Position numbers and translations under genes: made by a program | In this document: positions 1 to 5,408 of the stretch, piece after piece | Layout: each line of letters opens with the position of its first letter | How positions within the stretch are numbered: the stretch's first letter is position 1 | Source of the DNA: RUG11867 sp964472425 | Lineage (GTDB): Bacteria > Bacillota_I > Bacilli_A > RF39 > UBA660 | NCBI GenBank assembly: GCA_964472425.1 | Contig: CAYYLF010000080.1 | Location: 1-5,627, forward strand | Direction: 5' to 3' | Length of the DNA: 5,627 nt | Notes under the pieces: generated by a model | Told to the model about the DNA's origin: nothing | Seen by the model: only the letters and a program-made list of their open reading frames with translations | Database searches by the model: none

Positions 1-104
1 ACGATTGTAAAGAGTGTGGAAACAGAATAGATAGGGATTTGAATGCAAGTATCAACATAATGTTCGAGGGAGTAGTAAAATATATGAGAGAGTGTTTAGG
101 GTAA
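1..104 (+). CDS. tnpB: TnpB (IS200/IS605-family OrfB) RNA-guided nuclease, C-terminal fragment
   Basis: Only the last 34 residues are in the window (codons from base 3, TAA at 102-104); the rest lies to the left. The fragment reads DCKECGNRIDRDLNASINI followed by a short tail. It shows the second CxxC knuckle of the TnpB zinc ribbon and the RDLNAS motif, whose Asp is the third RuvC catalytic residue. TnpB of IS200/IS605 and IS607 elements is a DNA nuclease guided by an omega RNA made from the element's right end; it is the ancestor of Cas12. The gene ends normally for the family, so the 3' end looks intact, but nothing can be said about the rest of the gene or about a TnpA partner. An IS1341-type element with tnpB only is equally possible. 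The family call is firm. Confidence 0.9.
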   Translation, partial: DCKECGNRIDRDLNASINIMFEGVVKYMRECLG

Positions 105-205
105 AAAGAACGTAAGATACAATTATCGAGCAAAAAAGTACGGTAGCGACTATCGGATTTAAAGTCTGTGGAGAAGTCTCATTAGAGGGTCTATGAAGCA
201 GAAAA

Positions 206-225
206 GCCTTACCGTGAGGTAAGGC
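206..225 (+). repeat. Perfect 8-bp hairpin in the IS right end
   Basis: The arms GCCTTACC (206-213) and GGTAAGGC (218-225) enclose a GTGA tetraloop. No T run follows on either strand, so it is not a typical intrinsic terminator. It is better read as a structural stem of the omega RNA scaffold. Confidence 0.75.
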
Positions 226-229
226 AAAT

Positions 230-252
230 GATAAATTACGAAGTAATTTATC
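230..252 (+). repeat. Perfect 10-bp hairpin in the IS right end
   Basis: The arms GATAAATTAC (230-239) and GTAATTTATC (243-252) enclose a GAA loop. It stands 4 bases after the previous hairpin, and such tandem stems are expected in a TnpB omega RNA. There is no adjacent T run. Confidence 0.75.
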
Positions 253-270
253 CTATGTTCTTCAGAAGTT

Positions 271-290
271 ACTATTGAATTGCCAATAGT
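271..290 (+). repeat. Subterminal 7-bp hairpin, candidate transposase recognition stem
   Basis: The arms ACTATTG (271-277) and CAATAGT (284-290) enclose AATTGC. It is the last stem-loop before sequence of the cas locus, the position where IS200/IS605 elements carry the right-end hairpin recognised by TnpA. The -35 box of the cas9-directed promoter overlaps its loop and 3' arm. Confidence 0.55.
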
Positions 291-308
291 TGGTATCTTT
301 GATATACT
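280..308 (+). promoter_or_regulatory. Predicted sigma-70 promoter for the cas9-cas1-cas2 operon
   Basis: TTGCCA at 280-285 (5 of 6 matches to the -35 consensus) and TATACT at 303-308 (5 of 6 to the -10) are separated by 17 bases. TGA directly before the -10 box makes it an extended -10. The start site would fall near 315-316, giving cas9 a leader of about 165 nt that runs through the whole tracrRNA gene in antisense. No other convincing plus-strand promoter was seen between 300 and 480. The -35 overlaps the last hairpin of the IS right end, so the promoter may be partly transposon-derived. This is predicted from sequence only. Confidence 0.5.
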
Positions 309-322
309 TGATTTAGAGATAC

Positions 323-345
323 AAAAAAGACTGTCTAAAACAGTC
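323..345 (-). terminator. Rho-independent terminator of tracrRNA
   Basis: On the minus strand GACTGT (345-340), a five-base loop and ACAGTC (334-329) form a perfect 6-bp stem followed by six T residues (328-323). On the plus strand the same hairpin is not followed by T residues, so it should stop tracrRNA but not transcription toward cas9. Confidence 0.85.
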
Positions 346-402
346 CACACATAGTGTATTAGGATGAACCTAACGTTTAGGGTAATCATAAAGAAAACCT
401 TT

Positions 403-440
403 ATTTTAACTCTCTATGTCATCTTAAATGGTATTAAGAC
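403..440 (-). other. tracrRNA anti-repeat
   Basis: Read on the plus strand this segment resembles a type II-A repeat: ATTTTA (403-408), a four-base bulge ACTC (409-412), then 28 bases beginning TCTATGTC and ending in AAGAC. Replacing the four-base bulge with the two-base one seen in S. pyogenes repeats gives exactly 36 nt, the usual II-A repeat length. The array repeat should therefore begin GTTTTA, contain CTATGTCAT followed by TAAATGGTATT or close to it, and end near AAAC or AGAC. It also carries a partial palindrome (422-427 with 434-439). Confidence 0.8.
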
Positions 441-446
441 AACTTA

Positions 447-475
447 ATTGTATCACAGTAGAAAGGATGTGTCAA
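447..475 (-). promoter_or_regulatory. Strong sigma-70 promoter of tracrRNA
   Basis: On the minus strand the -35 is TTGACA (475-470, full consensus), the spacer is 17 bases, and the -10 is TACAAT (452-447, 5 of 6) with an extended TGA before it. Start is expected about 7 bases on, near 440, exactly where the anti-repeat begins. The promoter lies inside the untranslated leader of cas9. Its -35 is immediately beside the cas9 ribosome binding site, so the two strands compete for the same 30 bases. Confidence 0.85.
462..467 (+). promoter_or_regulatory. Ribosome binding site of cas9
   Basis: AAAGGA at 462-467 is the only purine-rich Shine-Dalgarno-like stretch before cas9. It stands 13 bases from the ATG at 481, somewhat long. 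A GTG at 469 would be too close to it, and a TTG at 448 lies before it, so ATG 481 remains the best start. Confidence 0.55.
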
Positions 476-480
476 ATATA

Positions 481-3400
481 ATGACGAAAATTTATAACAT
501 AGGATTAGATATCGGTACAGAATCTGTAGGATGGGCGGTTGTCGATGATGTCACAAATAAAATAGTTAAAAAGGGCAATAAATATCTTTGGGGTGTTAGA
601 CTTTTCGAAGAAGCTGAGCAAGCTGCTGGACGAAGAATGAGTAGGTCAACGCGACGACGTTACGATAGAAGGAGAAAAAGAATAAAACTTTTACAAAGAG
701 AGTTCAAAGAAGAAATCGATAAAGTAGATGTTAACTTTTTCAAAAAATTACAAGAAACTAAATACCATAACGACGATGAGCAAAATAAAACTATCGAAAT
801 AAGCAAAGATGAAATGGAGAAAGTAAAAGCGTATAATAAAAGATTTCCAACAGTGTATCATTTGCGAGATTATTTAACTAAAAGCGAGCAGAAAGAGGAT
901 ATAAGGCTTGTATATTTAGCTATACATCATATTATAAAGTACCGTGGGAATTTTTTGCAGGCAGGTAAAGATTTTAAAGTTGAAAATTTGAGAGTCAAAG
1001 ATAAACTTGAAGAAACTTTTAATAATCTTTATCAACTGAGTGATGTTTTAAATTTTGAAAAAGAATTGATTGATTATGATAAACTCGAAAAAGCTTTAGT
1101 ATGTAACTATGCAGCAGATATGGAGAAAGAAGTGACAGACGTTTTAGGGGCAGTATTCGATTCATCTTTCGTAAAAGAATTTATAAAGATGATTAAGGGT
1201 AATGAATTTAAAGTAGACGTCGTTCTCGGTATAGAAGATGTTGAATCTCTAAAGTTAAAATTTAAGGATTCCTCTTACGATGATAGTTATGATAATGTGG
1301 TTGCATATACTGGCAAATTAATGGAAGTCATGGATGGTTACAAAGAATTGTATGATATGCTTTTTCTTAAAAAATTGTTTAGGGATAAAGAAAATGCAAC
1401 CATTTCTTCTTCGATGTTAGACAAATTTACCGAGGCCAAAGAAGATTTAGATTTTTTGAAGAAATTATTTAGAACAACTATAGATAGAAAGACGAGTGAA
1501 CGCGAGAATCTTTATAAAAATTATAAGGCAATGTTTAAAAATGTTAATGGTGAAAAAAAGCCATGTATATATGAGCAGTATATGTCTGGAAGCATGACAT
1601 ATGAAGAATTTAAAAAAGAGATTAATAAGAGTTTAGGCATAATATTTTCTTATGATGTCAAAGATGAATTGCGGTATTTGTATGAATCTAAATTTAAAGA
1701 AAGAATAGATAACTGCAGTTTTATGCCTCGTATAAATAGTACTGATAATGGACGATTCCCTTATCAATTGAATAAACAAGAGTTACTAAAAATTATCGAG
1801 AAGCAGGGTAAATATTATCCTTTCTTGATGGAAACTGTGAAAGACGAGATTGGGGCAGATACATATAAATTAGTTAAACTTTTGGAATTTCGAATTCCAT
1901 ATTATGTAGGACCATTAAATAATACGACTGATAGGAAAGATGTTATCAATAAAAATGCTTGGTTAGTAAAAAATGAAGGTACTGAAAATTGTGAAATAAC
2001 ACCATATAATTTTCATGAGATTATTAATAAAGAAGAAACGGCGGAAAGATTTATCAAGCGAATGATTTCACATTGCACGTATTTAACAAAAGAATATGCT
2101 ATACCTGCCGATTCTATTTTGTATTCTGAATTTAAAGTTAGAAATGAACTCAAGCAAATAAAATTGGATGGTAAAAGGATATCTGTAGAACTTCAGAATT
2201 TTATAATAGACGTCCTTTTTAAAAAAGAAAGTAGGGTTGTTACAGAAAAGATATTTAAGAATTTTATAAGTAATTCGACAAATTTTTCTATGTATTCTAA
2301 CCCTGTAATTACTGGTTATTCTGCTAACAAAAAATTTGCTAATACGATGAAATCCTATGTCGATTTCTTTGGAGTAGAAGGATTTTTTAAGGATACACCT
2401 TACAATGTCGACGATGCTGAGCAGATAATCGAATGGTGTACTATCTTCGAGGATAAAAGTATTCTCAAAAGTAAGATTTTAAAATCTTATCCGAATTTAT
2501 CCGATAGCGTTGTCGATAGAATCGTGAGGAAAAAATATTCTGGTTGGAGCAATTTATCAAAAAAGTTGTTGACAGGAATATATTACGAAGAGCCTGCTTC
2601 TCATCAAAAGAAAAGTATACTTGATTTGATGATAGAAACAGAATATAATTTTATGCAAATAATTACAAAAAAGACGTACAGATTTCAAGAAAAAATTGAT
2701 AAAGAAAATGCTTTTGAAAAGAAAAAGAAAATTGATTATGGTGTCGTTGAAGAACTCGCAACTTCTCCTGCAACAAAAAGAGGAATATATCAGGCGCTTA
2801 AAATAGTTGAAGAACTAGTTCATTATTTGGGATGCCCTCCTAAAAATATAATGATAGAGATGGCCAGAAGCGATGAAGTGAAGAAAAGAAAGGACAACAA
2901 AAAAGAGTATCTTACTAAAATATATAAAGCTTGTAAAACCGATATAGAAAACTATGCTAAACTTTTTTCTGAGTTAAATGGCCAGGAAAAGATAGATAGC
3001 AAAAGATTATTTTTGTACTTTATTCAAGAAGGGAAAAGTTTGTATTCTGGTAAGCCACTCGATATTACAAGATTGAATGAGTATGAAATCGACCATATTA
3101 TTCCGAGGACTCTCATAAAAGATGATTCATACGATAATTTAGCTTTAGTGTTTCGAGATGAGAATCAAAAAAAGGCTGCAGCGTTCGTATTGCCTGAAGA
3201 ATATCGTACGTATCCTCGGAAGGCATGGTGGGAAAAGCTTAAGAAAATTGGTCTAATATCTGCTAAGAAATATAATAATTTAATTAGGGATAGATATTCT
3301 GAAGAAGATATAGAGGGCTTTATCAATAGACAATTAGTTGAGACTAGGCAAATAACTAAACATGTTGCTAATATATTGAAGATATATTACGAAAATTCTA

Positions 3401-4542
3401 AAATAATATATTTAAAAGCAGAATTATCTTCAAATTATCGTAGTAAGTACGAACTTTATAAGTTTCGAGACATAAATGATTTACATCATGCTCACGACGC
3501 ATATTTAGCCGCAATGCTCGGAAAGTATAAAGAATGTTTTTTACCTAATGTAGATTTCGGTAAGCTTAGAGAGTTGAACAAACAATGGTATGAAGAAGGC
3601 AAGAAAGACTACTTTAAGTATGGTTATGTTATTAACAGTATGGAGTTGGAATCTGAAAATAAAGAGACTGGCGAAATCTTTGATAAAAATTTGTACAGTA
3701 AACTTATCGAAAATACGCTTTATAGAAATGATATAATCGTAACAAAGAAGACAGAAATACGTAATAGTGGAAATGGTAGTGGTTTATATAATCAAACTAT
3801 ATATAAAAAAGGAGTTGGATATATCCCGTTAAAAGATAATATGCCACCAGAGCTTTATGGCGGTTATAAAAGCATTAATCCTGCATATGCTTGTATGGTT
3901 AAATATTCAAATAAGAAAAAGATGAGTCAAAGAATAATAGGAATGCCTATTTATATAGATATTCAAAGCAAAAACAACCCTGAAAAAAAGTTCGATTATA
4001 TTAGGAAATTATTATCTTTAAATACCGAGGATACTGTAGAAATTGTAAGAGACAAAATACCTTTTTATAGTATTTTTGACTGGAATGGGCAAATATGCGC
4101 TTTGGTAGGAGCCAGTGATAAAGTAGAAGTTTGTAATGCTAAGCAGTTTTTCTTTTCAAAGAAAGAATTAAAATTGTGGAAGAAGATACTTTATAAGATT
4201 TTTAAAAGTGGAGAAACCGATTTTAATGATGCTGAAGCAAAAGAAATTGATGATATACTTAATTATATACTCGATAAAATGGAAAAGGAGTATAAATTGT
4301 ATCAGAATTTGATTCCCGAATTAAAGCAATGTATATCAGGAAGAGAATTAACAATAGAGGAAAAAATAACTGTAATTAAGGAGTTATTTAATCTTTTGAA
4401 GTTTAATAGTAAAAATGCCGATTTGAAATCGACACTTGGTTTATCTAAGTATTATGGAAAGAAAAATGATCGTATGATAGACCATGTGAAATTGTCGTCG
4501 TCATCCCCTGCTGGCACGAGGAGGAAGCAAAATGAGTTTTAG
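481..4542 (+). CDS. cas9: Type II-A CRISPR RNA-guided endonuclease Cas9
   Basis: Cas9 cuts both strands of target DNA chosen by crRNA:tracrRNA. The protein has 1353 residues, close to S. pyogenes Cas9 (1368) and much longer than II-C forms. ATG 481 gives the N-terminus MTKIYNIGLDIGT with catalytic Asp at 10, as in the family; an in-frame TTG at 448 would add 11 unconserved residues. Domains in order: RuvC-I (D10); Arg-rich bridge helix about 51-75; REC lobe about 76-730 with YHLR (126-129), KYRGNFL (153-159), FRIPYYVGPL (470-479) and GWSNLSKKL (688-696); RuvC-II IEMAR (E793); HNH with DHIIP (H872), N886 and N895; RQLVETRQITKH (950-961); RuvC-III HHAHDAY (H1003, D1006); PAM-interacting C-terminal domain from about 1090 with YGGY (1126-1129). 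All nuclease residues are present, so the enzyme should be active. The tail SPAGTRRKQNEF is unusual, and the Arg pair that reads NGG in S. pyogenes is not evident. The stop overlaps cas1. Confidence 0.97.
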   Translation: MTKIYNIGLDIGTESVGWAVVDDVTNKIVKKGNKYLWGVRLFEEAEQAAGRRMSRSTRRRYDRRRKRIKLLQREFKEEIDKVDVNFFKKLQETKYHNDDEQNKTIEISKDEMEKVKAYNKRFPTVYHLRDYLTKSEQKEDIRLVYLAIHHIIKYRGNFLQAGKDFKVENLRVKDKLEETFNNLYQLSDVLNFEKELIDYDKLEKALVCNYAADMEKEVTDVLGAVFDSSFVKEFIKMIKGNEFKVDVVLGIEDVESLKLKFKDSSYDDSYDNVVAYTGKLMEVMDGYKELYDMLFLKKLFRDKENATISSSMLDKFTEAKEDLDFLKKLFRTTIDRKTSERENLYKNYKAMFKNVNGEKKPCIYEQYMSGSMTYEEFKKEINKSLGIIFSYDVKDELRYLYESKFKERIDNCSFMPRINSTDNGRFPYQLNKQELLKIIEKQGKYYPFLMETVKDEIGADTYKLVKLLEFRIPYYVGPLNNTTDRKDVINKNAWLVKNEGTENCEITPYNFHEIINKEETAERFIKRMISHCTYLTKEYAIPADSILYSEFKVRNELKQIKLDGKRISVELQNFIIDVLFKKESRVVTEKIFKNFISNSTNFSMYSNPVITGYSANKKFANTMKSYVDFFGVEGFFKDTPYNVDDAEQIIEWCTIFEDKSILKSKILKSYPNLSDSVVDRIVRKKYSGWSNLSKKLLTGIYYEEPASHQKKSILDLMIETEYNFMQIITKKTYRFQEKIDKENAFEKKKKIDYGVVEELATSPATKRGIYQALKIVEELVHYLGCPPKNIMIEMARSDEVKKRKDNKKEYLTKIYKACKTDIENYAKLFSELNGQEKIDSKRLFLYFIQEGKSLYSGKPLDITRLNEYEIDHIIPRTLIKDDSYDNLALVFRDENQKKAAAFVLPEEYRTYPRKAWWEKLKKIGLISAKKYNNLIRDRYSEEDIEGFINRQLVETRQITKHVANILKIYYENSKIIYLKAELSSNYRSKYELYKFRDINDLHHAHDAYLAAMLGKYKECFLPNVDFGKLRELNKQWYEEGKKDYFKYGYVINSMELESENKETGEIFDKNLYSKLIENTLYRNDIIVTKKTEIRNSGNGSGLYNQTIYKKGVGYIPLKDNMPPELYGGYKSINPAYACMVKYSNKKKMSQRIIGMPIYIDIQSKNNPEKKFDYIRKLLSLNTEDTVEIVRDKIPFYSIFDWNGQICALVGASDKVEVCNAKQFFFSKKELKLWKKILYKIFKSGETDFNDAEAKEIDDILNYILDKMEKEYKLYQNLIPELKQCISGRELTIEEKITVIKELFNLLKFNSKNADLKSTLGLSKYYGKKNDRMIDHVKLSSSSPAGTRRKQNEF
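4518..4524 (+). promoter_or_regulatory. Strong Shine-Dalgarno site of cas1, inside the cas9 coding end
   Basis: GAGGAGG at 4518-4524 lies 7 bases before the cas1 ATG (4532) and is the strongest ribosome binding site in the window. It is also read as codons within the last residues of Cas9, which explains the Arg/Lys-rich Cas9 tail. Confidence 0.85.
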
Positions 4543-5404
4543 AACTGTCGTAATCACGAAACAAGCTAATCTTTCTTATAAAAATCGTTATTTAGTAGTT
4601 AAAAAGGAAAATGATGAAAAATATGTTCACTTATCCGAGATAGATACTATTATTGTAGATTCTACAGCTGTGTCTATCTCTTCCTTTTTACTTAAAGAAT
4701 TGTGCGACAGTAAAATAAATATAATCTTTTGTGATGAAAGACACAATCCCTTTGGTGAAATAGCTTCGTTTTATTCTAGTCATAATACGAGCAAGAAAGT
4801 GATCTTGCAAACTAAGTGGACACAAAAAGATAAAGATATTCTTTGGCAGAAGATAGTAAAAAATAAGATTACTAATCAAGCGATGTTATTATCTAAAATA
4901 AAGGCGGATTCTCAAAAACTTTTATATGAGTATATTGGCGAAATAAAGGTTGGTGATTCGACTAATAGAGAGGGGCATGCTGCGAAAGTATACTTTAATA
5001 GCCTTTTTGGTTTAAAGTTCATACGCAATTCGGAAGATAGTATAAACGCTGCATTAAATTATGGATATGCTGTTTTATTATCGACATTTAATAAAGAAAT
5101 TGTCAGCTTGGGATATATTACCCAACTAGGGATTCACCATAAAAATGAGTTTAATAGTTTCAATTTGTCTTGTGATTTAATGGAACCTTTTAGAGTGATA
5201 ATCGATAATTTTGTGTATTATAATAAAGATAAGGATTTTAATAGCGATTATAAGATGTCTCTAGTAAATATTTTTAATCAAAAGTTTATGTACAATAAAA
5301 AGAGTTATGTCTTAAAAGATATCATTCGTATGTTTGTAAAGGATACATTAAATGTGTTGGAAGAAGAATCTTCGTATAAGGATTTTATATATTATGAGGA
5401 ATAG
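4532..5404 (+). CDS. cas1: CRISPR-associated integrase Cas1, type II-A form
   Basis: Cas1 is the metal-dependent integrase that, with Cas2, inserts new spacers at the leader end of the array. The 290-residue length equals that of type II Cas1 proteins (289 in S. pyogenes). The N-terminal beta domain begins MSFRTVVITKQANLSYKN and includes HLSEID; the helical catalytic domain has SNREGH-like STNREGHAAKVYFN with E147, GIHHKNEFN with H203, and CDLMEPFR with D215 and E218. These line up with E149, H205 and E220 of S. pyogenes Cas1, so the active site is complete. The ATG overlaps the cas9 end by 11 nt and has a strong ribosome binding site, pointing to translational coupling in one operon. cas2 follows after 4 bases. 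No truncation or frameshift is seen. Confidence 0.97.
   Translation: MSFRTVVITKQANLSYKNRYLVVKKENDEKYVHLSEIDTIIVDSTAVSISSFLLKELCDSKINIIFCDERHNPFGEIASFYSSHNTSKKVILQTKWTQKDKDILWQKIVKNKITNQAMLLSKIKADSQKLLYEYIGEIKVGDSTNREGHAAKVYFNSLFGLKFIRNSEDSINAALNYGYAVLLSTFNKEIVSLGYITQLGIHHKNEFNSFNLSCDLMEPFRVIIDNFVYYNKDKDFNSDYKMSLVNIFNQKFMYNKKSYVLKDIIRMFVKDTLNVLEEESSYKDFIYYEE
5397..5400 (+). promoter_or_regulatory. Ribosome binding site of cas2
   Basis: AGGA at 5397-5400, within the end of cas1, lies 8 bases before ATG 5409. This supports 5409 over the in-frame ATG at 5394, which would place the site inside the coding region and add five residues absent from most relatives. Confidence 0.6.
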
Positions 5405-5408
5405 AGTT

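Larger units (their letters stand above)
1..310 (+). mobile_element. Right end of an IS200/IS605-type element (partial; boundary approximate)
   Basis: The tnpB tail is followed by about 200 non-coding bases packed with stem-loops at 141-155, 206-225, 230-252 and 271-290, as is usual for the right end of IS200/IS605 elements. The last hairpin (7-bp stem, 6-nt loop) is the best candidate for the subterminal hairpin bound by the TnpA transposase. These elements have no inverted terminal repeats and make no target duplication, so the exact junction cannot be read from sequence alone. It most likely falls between 291 and 322, just before the tracrRNA terminator. The pentamer TTGAT, known as a target of ISDra2-type elements, occurs at 299-303 and 308-312, but I cannot show that either marks the junction. 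Confidence 0.65.
105..310 (+). ncRNA. Probable omega RNA (reRNA) scaffold of the adjacent TnpB
   Basis: In IS200/IS605 elements the 3' end of tnpB and the right end are transcribed together and give an omega RNA whose 3' guide is copied from the DNA next to the element. Here four stem-loops follow the tnpB stop: 141-146 with 150-155 (6 bp, one G-U), 206-213 with 218-225 (perfect 8 bp, GTGA loop), 230-239 with 243-252 (perfect 10 bp, GAA loop) and 271-277 with 284-290 (7 bp). The RNA could start inside the tnpB coding sequence. Its guide would be taken from the cas9-side flank, reaching into the tracrRNA terminator region. No plus-strand terminator with a T run is seen after the hairpins. The assignment rests on position and structure, not on a family match. 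Confidence 0.5.
323..440 (-). ncRNA. tracrRNA of the type II CRISPR-Cas system
   Basis: This RNA pairs with crRNA repeats, allows their processing by RNase III, and anchors the guide in Cas9. Read on the minus strand from 440, it starts with a 38-nt anti-repeat (440-403). The part GACATAGA, bulge GAGT, lower stem TAAAAT has the same layout as S. pyogenes tracrRNA (AGCATAGC, AAGT, TAAAAT). Then come a nexus-like hairpin AAAG/CTTT with a GTTTT loop (402-390), a CCTAA/TTAGG hairpin (381-369), a small ACAC/GTGT hairpin (357-347) and the terminator (345-323). The predicted start near 440, from its own promoter, coincides with the 5' end of the anti-repeat, giving an RNA of about 118 nt. Its position upstream of cas9 on the opposite strand is the arrangement known from S. 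pyogenes. I found it by structure and motif, not by a search. Confidence 0.88.

Noticed and set aside
159..389. Minus-strand open frame of 76 codons
   Set aside because: It runs through the IS hairpins and the tracrRNA terminator and hairpins, resembles no known protein, and lacks a clear ribosome binding site. The sequence is explained by non-coding RNAs.
403..440. Isolated CRISPR repeat or array in the window
   Set aside because: The segment occurs once, with no second copy or spacers, and includes a four-base bulge relative to a repeat. It is the tracrRNA anti-repeat.
448..480. Longer cas9 start at TTG 448 (or GTG 469)
   Set aside because: The added residues are not part of the Cas9 family N-terminus. 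TTG lies before the only ribosome binding site and inside the tracrRNA promoter, and GTG is too close to that site. ATG 481 puts the RuvC Asp at position 10.
477..482. TATAAT as a plus-strand -10 box for cas9
   Set aside because: It overlaps the start codon and has no -35 at proper spacing; transcription from it would begin inside the gene.
4688..4879. Minus-strand open frame of 63 codons inside cas1
   Set aside because: It lies wholly within a conserved Cas1 coding region and has no recognisable product; it is a frame shadow.
5352..5408. Longer cas2 start at ATG 5352 or 5394
   Set aside because: The extra residues overlap cas1 and are not Cas2-like. ATG 5409 matches the family N-terminus and has AGGA 8 bases upstream.
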